This document shows positions 12,255-25,976 of a DNA stretch of 64,000 bases, piece after piece. Source of the stretch: Typha latifolia (lineage: Eukaryota > Streptophyta > Magnoliopsida > Poales > Typhaceae); contig CM034103.1 of NCBI GenBank assembly GCA_019914945.1, forward strand, positions 11,284,001-11,348,000. The letters run 5' to 3'. The position numbers and the translations under genes are program-made. How positions within the stretch are numbered: the first letter of the stretch is position 1; every line of letters starts with the position of its first letter. Under the pieces are notes generated by a model, which made no database searches, was not told the origin of the DNA, and was given only the letters and a program-made list of their open reading frames with translations.

Positions 12255-13099
12255 GGGCTTGCCACCTCAAGAATAGCATAGAATCTAATTTTGTTTTCCC
12301 TCTCTTGTTAGGGTATTTTAGCTTATTTTTCTTTTAAACTCTATCCTTACATTTTACTTCTCCGAATCATCTGCATTTCTCTATCTAATCACAGTTTTCT
12401 TGATTGTTAGCAAAAAAATCGCATCATTTCTCTAAGAAATAGTTAATTTATTTTCTTCAGCACGTATCTAATTTAAGCAAATTGATCATCCTTAATATAC
12501 CGGTCAGTATAATAAAACGGTCCGTATTGGTAGATTAAGTAACAAGCCGATATAAATAATTAAGTTGCAATACCCATCATATTTCATAGCATATAGGAAG
12601 GTTTTTGGTAAAAGTATAGGATGAGTTTGAGAAATTGGTACTTTTGTTTATCCTACTTCAAATTTGGGCAAAACTAATTTTAGATTTAATAATCTAAGAG
12701 AGGAGACAAATATGGATGCATCAATCAGTGAATGATGCAAATCAAGAACTATATTCAAGGTGCACTAAGTTTTCAAGTCGTTTGTTTTCACATATTTGTA
12801 AGTTATACTATGAATTTTACTAAACATTTATTGATCACTTCTTAGGTTTAATTTAAATACTAACACTCTTTTGACATGTGGCATAAGAAGAGTATATTTT
12901 GGATTAGTTTAGTTCAGCCTATTTATCTACTCAAATACACAATATGTGTTTCTTCTTAATCTTCTAAGATACGATGATATTTCTTTGGCAAAAATATCAA
13001 AACTAGAAAATCGTTGCTTAGCTTCCATGCTTTCAATAAGTGTCACTAACATCAAGCCAAAAATAATATGACTGTGTCTCTAAACCTCTCTCCCAAGTA

Positions 13100-13385
13100 C
13101 ATCCCTATCTATATCAATACCTACATTTGCTAATCAATTTGCAAACTTATTAGTTTTGTGGCAGATATATTTAATCTTAAGATATGAGCAAAATAAACCT
13201 AAAAGATTATAATATTTTATGAGGTAAACCATGAGTTCCGGATGCAAGATGGATGCATTTTAGTATGAGAGTAAATTTCTACTTTCAAATTTCAAATGGG
13301 TGATGCTATGTTGACAGAGAAAAGCCAAAACTTTTTTAATAGCGAAGGCCTCTATTGATAGCGTGGACGAAAAAATGTTAAGAGT
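13100..13385 (-). mobile_element. Degenerate LINE RNase H fragment
   Basis: Read on the minus strand from about 13370, the frame gives AIKKVLAFLCQHSITHLKFES, and further on a line ending in HKTNKFAN, a stop, then LANV. This resembles the RNase H domain at the end of plant LINE ORF2, in which 'EALA..GL..A...G..HL..E.DS' precedes 'REAN..AD.LA'. In-frame stops after LLSY and FAN show that the copy is dead. Identification is by remembered consensus. Confidence 0.5.
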
Positions 13386-14286
13386 CAATTAATTGTCTGG
13401 CTACAATAAGGGAACCGAATAATAGCATAGCATGGTGAGTATCTAAAAATACTCTACCCCACCGAGTTCATTAGGACCTAATAATTAGTCACTGTTGTTG
13501 AGCGTTAGGAACTCAAACAAGGAGGTACCCTAAGGCGACACCGAGAAGGGTGAATGGTGGAGTTGAGCAAAAGAATTTCATGATATTTATATGTGAGAGC
13601 ATGGGTCAATATTTTCTAAATAATCTCATCAAGTTCTCTAATGCATTTGAAGTAGATGTTATTCACTTCCAAATATGCCCAAAGTGTGATCCAGCCATCT
13701 AGATAGTAGAGAACTTGAGGGATCTTGGGTGAGGAAGAAATGTTGGCATCTTTCACTCAGCCAAAATCCCTCAATCCAAGTAGGATCGAGGATCTAATAG
13801 GTAGCTAACACAAGGCAAGGCAAGCCTATTCCAAGTTATATCCTATCCAAAATTCTTGAAAAATATATTTCGAAATTTATTAAATTAAATTAATTAATTA
13901 AATCTAGGAGTCAATTTTTAGTCTTGCAATCAAATTATTTGACATTTTATTGACTAATGATTGTTGTATTTCTCGTTCCGAGGAGATGAATTTGTTAGTG
14001 TAAAGTGAGCTTAAGTTTGTTAGATTTTAATTTATACTTATGTAATTGACAAAGTGTATCCTAAAATATAATTTATATTTATATAATATGTCTAGATTTT
14101 ATGTATGAGTATATATATACAAGTCATGATATATTTGATGAAGAATATTAAAGGTGAATATTAATTTTGAGATAAAAAAATGTTATTGAAGTATTCAAAT
14201 GGTGTCATGAAGTTTGGAGTAATATAAAAAAAAAAATACTCAATGACACTTGAACGACCACTTTATACTCATTTGTTTAGTTTAAC

Positions 14287-14349
14287 GTTCAAACGCACCG
14301 TGCAAATGTTCGAATGCACCATGTGAACGTTCAAACGCACATTCACACA
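14287..14349. repeat. 21-bp minisatellite, three units
   Basis: Three units start with GTTC at 14287, 14308 and 14329. Each has the form GTTC(A/G)AA(C/T)GCAC plus a variable tail. A further 'attcgaatgcac' lies at about 14394. The array sits inside the possible old LTR. Confidence 0.65.
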
Positions 14350-15274
14350 CACGGAAAATATATTTTGATCTTTCCAATGCACCTCAAGGTCATTCGAATG
14401 CACATAATCTTATTGACCTCATCTATAAGAGGTCATTATCTTATCTCTAAAGGTATATAAAATAGTTTAATCTAACCTATGTGTGGTCGTCAAGTATTAA
14501 TTTGAAAATCATCTTTTAGAAAGTTGTCTACAATTATTTAAGATTATTTTTTAGATGCCATTAGAGATATAATCGTGCTGAACCGTGTTCTACATCAGAT
14601 CTGAAAAAACTACATCTCGAGGGTCATTAAGACGGAAGGGTGACCCAATCTCGAGGATTAATGAGGTTTGGTACATATCAAGTCATGGATATCAGTGGGT
14701 GATCCATAAGCTTTTTGTTAACTGTTATAAGTTTTAATGATTAGTTTCGATTAAAATTTGGATTCGTAGTTTTTTACTCGATTTATAATTTTTTCACGTA
14801 AAATTTTTTGTGTTTGCGATTATCTTTTTCATGCTTTTTTTTATGTGCATATTATCATTGACAACATGTGACAAATCCTATCTCCTATGGTGATTATTAT
14901 TATTTTCAAAGCTGTGTAAAGATATTTTGGTAATGTTTTAGTGTAATTAATTTAATCGAAGAGTTTGGTTAAATTTAGCTTACGGATTGAATAGCATAGT
15001 GTATTCTTAAAAAATTTGGTAAAATATTAGAGAGCCATTTGTAAAAGTGCACAGTGTAAGATGTAAATATATGAAATAAGAGAGTGTTAACTGCAAATTA
15101 CTTTTTATCTTTTTAATTCCAGCTGTCTTCATGTTTCATCCAATAGGATAATACTAATACGGATGAGTAATCACTTTAATTTATCCCATTAATTATCACT
15201 TTCCCAGGTGGTACGGCAACCAAAACATAGCTAGGGTTTTCCTCCGCTCTCTTCCATTCCTCGATTCGTCTCTC

Positions 15275-15281
15275 TATAAAA
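15275..15281 (+). promoter_or_regulatory. TATA box of the importin-alpha gene
   Basis: TATAAAA lies about 160 bp upstream of the importin ATG at 15439. It is preceded by 'ctagggtttt' (15231-15240) and followed by 'ctagggtttcg' (about 15375), both telo-box-like. A start site near 15305 would give a pyrimidine-rich leader of about 130 nt. Confidence 0.6.
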
Positions 15282-15438
15282 ACTAACCCCTTTCTCGCGT
15301 TTCTCCTTTCCTCTTCGACCTCACTCGCTCCCAGAGCTCGTCTACTCGACCCCACGCCCCACCCTTACGTCTAGGGCTAGGGTTTCGCCGCTCCCTCTTT
15401 CCCTCATCTCCCCCTTGATCTCTTCGTAATCGCCGGCG

Positions 15439-18400
15439 ATGTCGCTGAGGCCAAGCGAGCGGGCGGAGAGCCGCCGGAGCAAGTACAAGGTGGCAGTGGA
15501 TGCCGAGGAGGGTCGTCGAAGGAGAGAGGATAACATGGTGGAGATCCGCAAGAGCCGCCGCGAGGAAAGCCTTCAGAAGAAGCGTCGGGAAGGCATGCAG
15601 GCCCAGCCCGCCTCCTTCGCCCAAGCTATTCATGCCTCCGCACTCGAGAAGAAGGTATACCCGTTCCCCTTTCTGGATCTGATTGCTCTATGGTTCGATC
15701 GATGAGTTATAGGATTTCGTGTTGGAAAGTTTGCATTTTGACCTGCCTTCTTGTTTAATCGTAGTTGGAGAGCCTTCCGATGATGGTTTCTGGGGTTTAT
15801 TCGGATGATAATACTCTGCAACTCGAGGCGACTACGCAATTTCGCAAGCTATTGTCCATCGGTACGAGATAAAAAGTGACAATTTTGGTTGTCTTTTGGC
15901 TATATTGACATAACAATTGACAATTTTCCTTTTCTTTTGGCTATATTGATGATCGATTGATTGATTTTGATGACTACCATATGAATTTGTAAAATTAGAG
16001 CGAAGCCCTCCCATAGAGGAGGTTATTGGATCTGGCGTGGTGCCTCGCTTTGTTGAGTTTCTTACTAGGGAAGATTTCCCCCAACTTCAGGTCTTGATTG
16101 CTCACCCTAAGTTCACTGTAGAAGAAATTTTAGTACATTTATTTTTAAATCTCTATGGGTTGTTGTTTTGGCAGTTTGAAGCAGCATGGGCGCTTACCAA
16201 CATTGCCTCTGGAACGTCAGAGAATACCAAGGTTGTGATAGATCATGGGGCTGTTCCCATCTTCGTAAAGCTGCTCAGTTCACCAAGTGATGATGTCCGT
16301 GAGCAGGTATATTGCTCAACTATATCCTATTTTGTTTTCTGGTTTATCTCAGTCAGTAACACCAGAAAAACTGTTTTTTATTCTATTTTTATATGTTGTC
16401 CCTGAGGTATATCATTGACTAATATTTTGCTCAATGCTAGGCTGTGTGGGCTTTGGGAAATGTTGCCGGTGATTCCCCAAGATGCAGGGACCTTGTTCTT
16501 GGCAGCGGTGCGTTGATTCCACTGTTGATGCAGCTGAACGGGCAGGCCAAGCTCTCCATGCTGAGGAATGCTACATGGACTCTGTCAAACTTTTGCAGGG
16601 GGAAGCCACAACCACCCTTTGAGCAGGTTTGACTGTCTTCTGTATTATTGGTTAATCAACAGGCTAGATTAGATTTCGTTTAGATATATCAAATGATCTT
16701 TTTGATTGTTTTTCCTTTTCATGATGAGCAGGTTAAGCCTGCTCTTCCAGCACTTGACAGCCTCATACGCTCAAATGATGAGGAAGTCCTTACTGATGCA
16801 TGCTGGGCCCTTTCATATTTGTCGGATGGTACCAATGACAAAATACAAGCTGTAATAGAAGCTGGTGTCTGCCCTCGTCTTGTGGAGCTTCTTCTGTATG
16901 TAATACATGTCTGTGTTGCATTTCTCATGATTTTACCTTCTTGAAATTTTTATTTATCTTGTAACATTTATCTCTGTTAGACATCCTTCACCTTCGGTAC
17001 TCATTCCAGCCCTTAGAACAGTTGGTAACGTTGTTACTGGAGATGATATGCAGACACAGGTATGCTAAACTCTTCCTCTTCTTTGCCTTTATCTATCTTT
17101 TCTTTATACAGGAAATTCTTCTTGTTGATCAATGAGGTTTAGTATTGTGATAGTGATGTTTATAGGTGAATCAACCAGTTAAGTAATTATGGTGAAGTCC
17201 TAGCTACATGATGAAAGAGAGAGATCCATGATGCTAATTTATGCCAAATATATAAAATAGTTATATGCATTGTTCTGATGGCACTTCTTTTTGTACTTTG
17301 ACTTTGCATATGATCCCATGGAAGTGTAGGATCATGATTCATTTGAACACATGTTGGTAAGGATTCTTATTAAAGGTGAGAGTATAGTGATAAGAATCCT
17401 CTTGTAGATTGGAAGTGGTTGGCATTTTGTGGAGTAAGATAATTAATAATCAGAGTAGGTCTGAAAGGGGCTTGTTTTGGATTTTTATCCTTTTGGTGTA
17501 TAATAGTTTTGATTTTATCTGGTCAGAAGTAGATGTGTGATTATTAGTACTTGGATGTTAGTTGGGGATTGTATTGTAGAATTGATGTTTTACCGGATAT
17601 GCAAAATGCCTTAAATGTTAGGTTCATGGATGTTCATTTTAAGGGTGTAGTTCTGAATATGCTTATTGTAATGGGCAATTTTGTAGTTCGGGCACTATTA
17701 AGATTGAACTAGTGCTGATGCCCGGGAACTTGGCGTACCAATTGAGTATGTGGGCCTTGGGCACTAGTTGAATGAAGCCCTTCAATGTTGTACCAATAGC
17801 CTGCAAAGTTGTTCTTAACATTTTAAATCCAATTCTTGATATCTTTTGGACTTCAAATGACAATGAATACTACATTCAATTACCTGAACTTGAGAATATA
17901 ATTATGATGTTCATTTGCTATACATTAGATTCACAAAGTCCTATTCTAGGCTTCTAGCCTAATGGTTGTGTCAGGAATCAGGGTTGTCATGCCATCATAG
18001 TATTGGTATGTGGCACGAGGGGTGCCGCACGGGAACCCTCCTCTTGCCTCTTAGCATCAATCCGTTGCCCCTCTTGTTCCTCATAAAGGGGGAATCCTAA
18101 ATTTGGGTGTATTTTTTGTTCGACTACATTTTACTTCCTCAACTATTGCTTAGTAATACTTTTCACCGTACGTTTAACTTCTTTTCATTCTTTTTTCAAT
18201 TCTTTCAAAATTCACTTCTAACATGCCCTTCTCTCCTCGTTGTCCTTGCTACCTTTCTTTGTCTTTCTCTCTCACGTGCCCTAATTAAGATTGAAGATGA
18301 TGGACTTTTAAAAGCCTTAATGGGTCGAGAATAAAAGAGCCCACTTTGTGGATTTAACTTGAAGTAGTTGATGAAGAGAGAGAGAGAGAGAGAGAGTGCA

Positions 18401-19857
18401 GCGACGACAAAACATTCGTTGGTGATGGAAGCGCTCTCCCCCTTTCTCCTCTTCTCTTTTTTCCTTTTTCTTCCTTTCTCCTTCTCTTTTCTCACCCTCT
18501 TGCATGGGGCAGTGACGGAGCTCTATTCTTTGTCGGTGGTGGGAGCTCTCCCTCCCTTTCTGCTCTTCTCTCTCTCTCTCTCGTGATGAGCTTTATTCTT
18601 CCGGCATAGTAGGCAAGTACTGGTACATGACGTGCCGTGGGTGGCCAGCACGTGTCATGCCAGAGTCCTTGGATTGTGCAACTAATGTTGTCTTTGTAGT
18701 GTCTGCCATCTGTTGCATGGGTATATTGATATCTATATGTTTGCTATCTTCAAAGTTGAATCTGATACAAATTAACCAACATATCTTGGCTGTAGTTAAC
18801 ATGTAATTTATCTATGCATTCAATTGGTTAGCATTCCTTTACTCTGTTGAGATAAGTGTGAGCTCATTGATGAAAATAAATTTATTGTTGCCATGTGGGA
18901 TCGTTAACACATTTGTCTGATCTTCCTTTGCAGTACGTGATCAATCATAATGCACTTCCTTGTCTTCTGAACCTCTTGACAAATAATCATAAGAAAAGCA
19001 TAAAGAAAGAAGCTTGTTGGACCATATCCAACATTACAGCTGGAAATAAGGATCAGATCCAGGTATGAAATGGAGCCAATCATTAAATTTGCCAGACTTG
19101 AGTATTTTAGAACTTGTTTTTTCAGTAGTAACTCATCCAACCATGTGACAAAGTAGTTACCACTGTTTTTTATTGCAAAACTAATTTTGTGACAAGTATT
19201 AGCTGAAGCTACGGAAAATTCATTTCATTCAATCACAGGCTGTTATTGCTGCTGGTATCATTAGTCCTCTTGTGCATCTGCTGCAAAGTGCTGAATTTGA
19301 TATTAAGAAAGAAGCAGCATGGGCCATCTCAAATGCTACTTCTGGTGGCACACCTGATCAGATAAAGTAGGTACCTGCTCACTTTTTTCCAGTGTGTTCT
19401 TACTGTATCAAAGTTATAAGGAATTATACATTTGTTACTTGGTATCTTCAAAGATAATTCTGATACAAGTTGGACTGGGGACAGGTATCTTGTTAGCCAG
19501 GGGTGCATCAAGCCTCTGTGTGATCTTCTTGTTTGCCCAGACCCAAGAATTGTCACAGTTTGCTTGGAAGGGCTGGAGAACATCTTGAAGGTTGGTGAAG
19601 CGGACAAGGACATGGGGGCCACTGGGGATGGGAATCCATACGCACAAATGATTGAGGATGCTGAGGGTTTGGAGAAGATTGAGAATCTTCAAAGCCATGA
19701 CAACACAGAAATATATGAGAAGTCTGTGAAGCTTCTCGAGAAATACTGGTTGGATGACGAGGATGAAGCCATGCCTTCAGGTGATGCCGCTCAAACTGGG
19801 TTTCAGTTTGGGAGTGATCAAGTCTCAGTTCCTTCCGGTGGATTCAAGTTTGGCTGA
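15439..19857 (+). CDS. IMPA: Importin subunit alpha (nuclear import adaptor)
   Basis: Ten coding exons join in frame: 15439-15654, 15765-15861, 15999-16090, 16175-16306, 16441-16626, 16732-16895, 16981-17059, 18934-19062, 19239-19366 and 19485-19857. They encode about 531 residues, the usual family length. The N-terminus is an importin-beta-binding domain rich in Arg and Lys ([25 protein letters not shown]). Armadillo repeats follow, with the conserved Trp/Asn positions that bind nuclear localisation signals: [58 protein letters not shown] and [11 protein letters not shown]. The tail ends in GGFKFG. The protein binds cargo NLSs in the cytosol and pairs with importin beta for passage through the nuclear pore. 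Intron 7 (17060-18933) is large and holds repeat debris. An AATAAA at 20112 may be the polyadenylation signal. The paralogue cannot be fixed from the sequence. Confidence 0.96.
17980..18720. repeat. Repeat debris in the long importin-alpha intron
   Basis: GC-rich 'ggcacgaggggtgccgcacggg' words near 18013 and 'gacgtgccgtggg...cagcacgtgtcatgcc' near 18630 flank pyrimidine-rich and (GA)n/(CT)n runs at 18370-18590. The GC-rich words resemble those in the tandem duplication at 440-790, which suggests the same dispersed family. ORFs across this stretch are low-complexity artefacts. Confidence 0.45.
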
Positions 19858-22800
19858 AAGGTACATGATTGCTTTAGATATTTCTAATGGTTTCATGTGA
19901 TCTTCTGAAAAAAAAATCAGCAAATTGGAGCTTTTTACATGGAAGATCCTGTGCCCATATTACAGGGGCTCTTTGGTGACACTGAAGCATAGTTGCCCCA
20001 GCTAAAGGTGATGTCGCTAGTTGTGTCAGTTGGGGCAGAGTCGCGTTATCCTGTCGTCGTCGGTTTTGGGTCCCGTCGGTCCAGTCTGGGGTGGTTGTCA
20101 TATTGAGTACCAATAAAGAACAGTGTCTTTGCCACACCATTTGATAAGGAACTTGTTCTATAAGGTCTTATGGCTATCTGGTATACGTCTGCAAATATCA
20201 GAGAGGTAGACGAAATGATTCAGCCCATTATATTTTGAGGGTATGTTGTTGCAGGTTTTCTAACAGGTTGTAGTCTTCTTGGCCTCCTGTATAGCTCGAG
20301 TTTCCTCTTTTCCTTCATGTTGGCCGTTGAGTAGATCTTTTTTGTGGTTATAAATTTTCAAGGGTCTCGTGAAGTTTCCTCTCTGATAATGTATATGTAG
20401 CTATGATGAAGACCTAGCAGCTTAATGTATTGGAGAAAATGAATGAGAGAATCTTTATTTGTGTTTGTTTTATTGGTTTAAGCTTCAGTGTACACAGTAT
20501 CAGTTTATTATAATTTTGCATTCTTGCTAGTAACTAATCCTTGCATTTCTGGCAATGTTTCAGTATTCTCTTTTAAGACTACCCATGTTATTTATCGGTG
20601 TGATCTAATTTTTTTGCTTGGACATCCTAAAGACAAAAGACAACTCCTTTTTCTCGTTCTGTTTGTGTATGAGATTTTTTAAAGGATAATCAGTTAAATT
20701 TTTAGTTTTACTTATAATTTATTGTTTAGTTTTACTTATAATTTATTGTTTAGTTGTTAAATTATTTTTTGATATTATATGTCTTCTATTCTTAGCCGCA
20801 CCATGCTACTAATTTAGTTGCTAATTAACCAGGATGCTTATATCTTCCTGACTGAAATCTGTGCATCGAACCATAAACCTATTTGATACTTGTCAATAGG
20901 ATAGCTCTTATTAGATAATTAAAGAGGTTTATATTGTTCGAGTATTTTCGGATTTAAATTAGCGGTATTTATTTACTTGGGATGCTTTTAAAAAGTTTTC
21001 CTTCTTTCTAAAAAATGAACGCATATGTTAAATATTTAATAACAAATCTCTTTCAGTTTGGCTCTTTGATTCAAGAGTTGTCCTTCCTTCCCCTCACCGT
21101 CAGTCGTTTGATCAAGCAATAAATGCACTCCTTGCAAGGCAACAAACACAATTGATATCTAAGACTCATAATAACATAGTAATTGCCGTGTGTTGTAAGC
21201 AGGTGAAGCAAAAAAAAGAAAAGAAAAGAAAAAATAAATAATTTTTGTTGCTGTGATGAAGGGTTATAAAAAAATATAAGTTTCAATTATTATGTCATTT
21301 CCGTTAGATTTTGACTCTCCTATCTCTATGGTACCAACTCAACAAAGCTTCATATAACCAATAAAAGTGAACAAAAGAATACAATATAGTATTTTCATTA
21401 GATTCAATTGGTCTAAGTATTAGATGAACCTTTCTTTTTTGGATATAGATAAAAAAAAATTAGCATTTTGTAGTATGTAGATTAGATAACTAGACAAACA
21501 TTTCTAAGTAACATATTATATAAATTGAGCGTTTAAATTGATCATGCGTACCACCAAATATCAACACTAATATTACATGGGTCATAAATTGATAGGACTC
21601 CATTTTAGTTGCTACATCATTCTAAAACCTGGCCAATTCCAACCTTTTCAATTGAGAACATTCTCATACAGTTTGTTCATGCTCCACCCCCAGGGGACAG
21701 TTAGTTGTTCCCAAGGAAGGGAACCTTGGGAGGTGACACAGTTCATGAATACAACCATTGTTTTTAGGAAGGAAGCAACGTTGAACACTTCACAGAGGAG
21801 CAAAACGTTGACATGAGAGGAGGAGGACAAGTTACTACTAATAATTGAAAGCAAACCCATCACCTTTGATATCTCAAAGGGTTTAATCTTTCTAGTACTT
21901 GTCACAACACAAGAAGTATCCTCTCTCTTTCTCTCCTTCTCTCTTCTTCGTAGGAGACAGAGACAGGGGAATGTAAGGAGAGAGCTGATAGAAATACAAC
22001 ATTTGTCTTTTTCCTACCTTGTGATAACACCATGTCTTCTGAGGCTATTGTACTGAATTAATCACTTTTTTCCACAAAACTCCAATAAAACTTTTAAAGT
22101 GACATATAGACCCCCTAAATATTGAAAATGTCTCACCCTCCTAAAATAATTTTGACTGAAAAAATTAAAAAAAAATTTAAAATATCCATCTACCTAGAAT
22201 TGCATTGGATTTTTTTTCTTCTCTCCAAGATATAATGATAAATATATTATATAATTACTTATCTGAATTCTGCGTGATAGCTTATGGATGAAAAATATAA
22301 TATAAAAGATATTATGTGTAATTATTCTGATTTTATATGACACCTAGCTTGGTTTAAAGATATTATGTGATAACTTATCGACAAAAATGTATTTAATCCT
22401 AAAATATACTTAACCCAAAATTCTTCTTCCTAGTTTGACGTTGTTCTCCCGGACCTTTTAGAATTACTGTATAGAGATGCATTAGATATTTGCTGGGATA
22501 GCTGATCCTTTTTTCCCCCTTTTTAGGTAATATATATCATACCAAATTTATCCCAAAAAATCAGGATGTAAACAATAATAAACATAAAATGGAGGGTGTT
22601 GTTTATAAATTTGCCTTTTTTACTTATAGAAAAGTAACGTAATAATCATCTGCGTAGTACCTGAAAGTGATCAACTGCAATCAAAGGTCAATTTCAGAAG
22701 GTAACAACAAGAGTCGCACTTTTCGAAAGTGGATAATAACTTGGGAGGTTGGTTTAAACACGAGCTATTTATTGTCCGAGAATAGCCTTCCAGATAAATC

Positions 22801-23160
22801 GTATCTTATATATTAAGTGGTTAGATACCTCTAAATTATATCTTATATATTAATTGGTTAGATATCTCTAAATTATAAAGGTGCATATACATGTGAGTTG
22901 TAACTCTAAACCTCTCTTGGTTAATGATCGGATTAATTAGTGTGAAAAAAAGTCAAATTTGATCAGATTTTATCTAACCCCATCCGGTTCTATGTATGTG
23001 TTTTGTAGGTATATACTTAGATTTTTCTATCCATCTTGATATTCGAATTTGTATTCATATTGAGATAGTCTGTGCAGATATAAATATAAGCTGTGATGAA
23101 TAATAACCGAATCAATAGTCACATAAATATTATAGAAGTAGTAATATAATTTTTTTGTAT
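19858..23160. other. Importin 3' UTR and A+T-rich intergenic DNA
   Basis: The importin 3' UTR probably ends soon after AATAAA at 20112. Beyond that there is A+T-rich DNA without a credible gene. Two small tandem duplications are visible: 24 bp at 20701-20748 ('tttagttttacttataattt' plus 'attg') and 37 bp starting at 22803 and 22840. The short ORFs here show no recognisable domain. Confidence 0.5.
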
Positions 23161-24450
23161 TGTAACAACTCCAGCGTGCCGGCGCACATGGCAGAACGGA
23201 CAAAGCCGTCACATAGAAATAGACATGTATTTACATAATTCATGCTAAAGGTAAATCATGTCATACTACAATACAAACAAACATATTAGCATATAAATAT
23301 CTAAATTTATTGTAATACTACTAAACCACTATATAATCTAGTATAACCCATACAAGTTACGATAAACCATCAAGTTATGACTAATATACGAGTAAATATA
23401 ATCTAACCTACATTATACAAATCACTGTATAATATATTGAATATAAATATATATAATATTAGTAGAATTTATTAAGTAAGCTATCTTTTATACTATCTCA
23501 CGTCTAGCTCATATCATATTTACTCTAAAATATATCTTCATGATACCTCAAATTACTATTAGGTACCACATATTTGAGGCTTAGAAAAGAATAATAGAAT
23601 TATGAGCTAAAGACTTAGTAAATATATCTTATCTAGAATTAGTGACACCAAATAGACATAACCATGTACTGAATAATATATGTTAGAAATGAGCATCATA
23701 TTATGAATGAGTATATAAATATATCTATAATAATATATAAATAGATAGGAAGTCTTATATCATAAATGAGTATGTATATAAATCCTCAACAATATATATA
23801 AATCTCTAAGCATACAATCATACTATTACCTGCTTAAATATATCAACGTATAATGCATGTTGGCCATGACTGTGCTATAATAATTCTAAATACAACCACA
23901 TATGATTCATAACGACCACTTGATAATCATGAATATTAACACATGAAAGAATTAATACATTTCACAATATCTCAATCATTAATATCTACTATGAACGATA
24001 TAATTATACTTGACCACTGTGCACGACCATGCCTAGTACCCGGTCTCATCTTCCCACCAAAAGGCTTAAAACATAACTGCCATCCGCTAAGGGTATCAAC
24101 ATCCATCTAGAACGAGTACTGATCCATCTAATAAAAATCACATGAGGATAATTTACCACATATAGCATTGCGAGTGACATGTGTTTGAATGTTTATTACA
24201 TATACAGACTACTAACTTTGGACATGGGCCACAGGATCGCATTTCGAGTGATTAATATACCTCTGGATACCCCCCAACCCTAGCCCCATTCGGATATCTT
24301 GTGTTTTCTATCAATTATCGTATCAATGAGATTTCATATTTTTTTTCTAAATGATAAATTATATGCATTTATCAAGTACTATAATAAATCATGCATCTTA
24401 GGAGCTTAGGTGATAATGAAGTCAAAGAAAATATAATGCAATACAGTCTC

Positions 24451-24487
<37 letters not shown>

Positions 24488-25976
24488 TATGTCTACTCAT
24501 GCTAGTGATCCACTCAACATAAAATATAGATAATATATTTATCTCCAATCATTTCTATATACCATTTGTATATTCATGTCAAAGATCAATCTAACATGTG
24601 AATAATAAAAATACGATTATATGTAATCATCTCTATATATGATCATGTAATTATGCTAGAAGCCAAAATATAATGCTTATATATAATTATTATTATCATA
24701 ATTTGAGAAAACACTATGTGGGATGAGATTACTTACTATTTGATCTAAAAACACAAAAGATGTATATTCTTCGCGTCCATAAACTAAACATCAACTTACA
24801 AAGTCCATAGGATCTCAAATAAAGAGCTTGAGATATGAAAATATTTACATAATATGAAGTTAGTCATTTATTAAATTAAAATTCATTCGTATAAAATATA
24901 ATAATTTATTAGTTTTATTAAATATTATATTTATATTATATATGTAAATATGATAATATTAATATGCTATTACTTTAAATTATATTTACTACTTAATGAC
25001 CCTAGTTTTCTAATTATATAATAATTAATTTATTTTGATATAAAACATAAAGTGGCTAAATGCCCAACAATATAATTAAAAATATAAGTACATACAATAT
25101 CTAATTATATTTTTATTATTTTATGATTACTACTCTTACTTAACTAATCACTAATTAAAAATAAGATATTCATTATCCGATCATGTAAAAATAAACACCA
25201 TAGGTTATATTATATAATAATAAGGTGCTAGAAATACATTATATATATATATATATATACACGTAAATACTTATAATTATAATTAATCAATAATTACACT
25301 AATTATATTTAGTTAATAATTATATTAGTAAGTATATAATCTTACAATAATTAGCTGTCCAAATAATTTAATTTAAACTAACCAATAAAAATAAAATAAA
25401 TAATTAATAGAAACCAAATTGAAAACCTTGCTACAATGTTGGGTCGAGATTAGGACTATTGCAACAAAGAGGGAAAGGAGACTGAATACGAAGAAGAAAA
25501 GGAGAGAAAAGAGAAGGAAAGGGAGAGGGAGTCGAGCTAGCAGGAGGGGACTAGCCCCTGCTGACTAACCAACAATTGGTATCTCGCCGAAGGCTCAATT
25601 TTGGCAAACTCTTGCCCAAGGCAAAGAGGAGAAAGAAAGATAGAGGAAAGAAGAGAGAATAATGGAGAGGAGGAGAGGCTCATCGATAGCTGCTCTGTGG
25701 TGGTGAAAGCAACATCGAGTTTCTAGGAGAGTGGCATTGGGAATTCGAGGGAGGGAGAGAGAGTATGAGGAAAAGAAGAGAATGAGCAAGAGAAAAATAG
25801 TAAGAGAAAGAGAGATAATAAGTAGAGAGGGAGAGGCGATTGGCGAGGGCAAGGGTAGCGGGGCACGTTGCGACCAACTAGCTCAGCTCGACGGCTGGGG
25901 TAGTGTGGCAGCCTCACTCATGCCCATAAGGCCGGCCACGTTGTGCTCATTTGTTTTTTTGGGCAACGGTGTTACA
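23161..25976 (-). mobile_element. Solo-LTR-like element, copy B (about 2.8 kb)
   Basis: The ends are TGTAAC at 23161 and GTTACA at 25971-25976, the short inverted TG...CA termini of an LTR. Flanking pentamers TGTAT (23156-23160) and TTTAT (25977-25981) match at 4 of 5 positions and could be a decayed target duplication. Read on the minus strand it is related to copy A at 34644-37698. Shared stretches in order are 'cacaacgtggccggcc' against 'cacgacgtggccggcc', 'tttctagcaccttattatta', and 'gagaccgggta...cacagtggtc'. No gag or pol coding is visible, and no second LTR lies nearby. The left part is very A+T-rich with a (TA)n run at 24456-24485; the right part (25440-25930) is purine-rich. Confidence 0.65.
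24456..24485. repeat. (TA)n microsatellite
   Basis: About fifteen TA dinucleotides lie within LTR copy B. Shorter (TA)n runs occur at 5699-5717, 25240-25258, 32475-32498, 45533-45553 and 53597-53638. Confidence 0.9.

Larger units (their letters stand above)
12300..15230. other. Intergenic region between divergent PUM24 and importin alpha
   Basis: This 3-kb A+T-rich spacer has no plausible host gene. It holds a LINE RNase H remnant (about 13100-13385, minus). A second retroelement-like stretch at about 13990-14870 has a TATA-like 'ggtatataaaatag' near 14453 and a 21-bp repeat at 14287-14349. It could be an old solo LTR, but no matching ends or target duplication were found. Confidence 0.5.

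Noticed and set aside
15283..15705. Overlapping ORFs on both strands at the importin first exon
   Set aside because: GC-rich shadows; only the frame starting at 15439 encodes the importin-beta-binding domain and joins exon 2.
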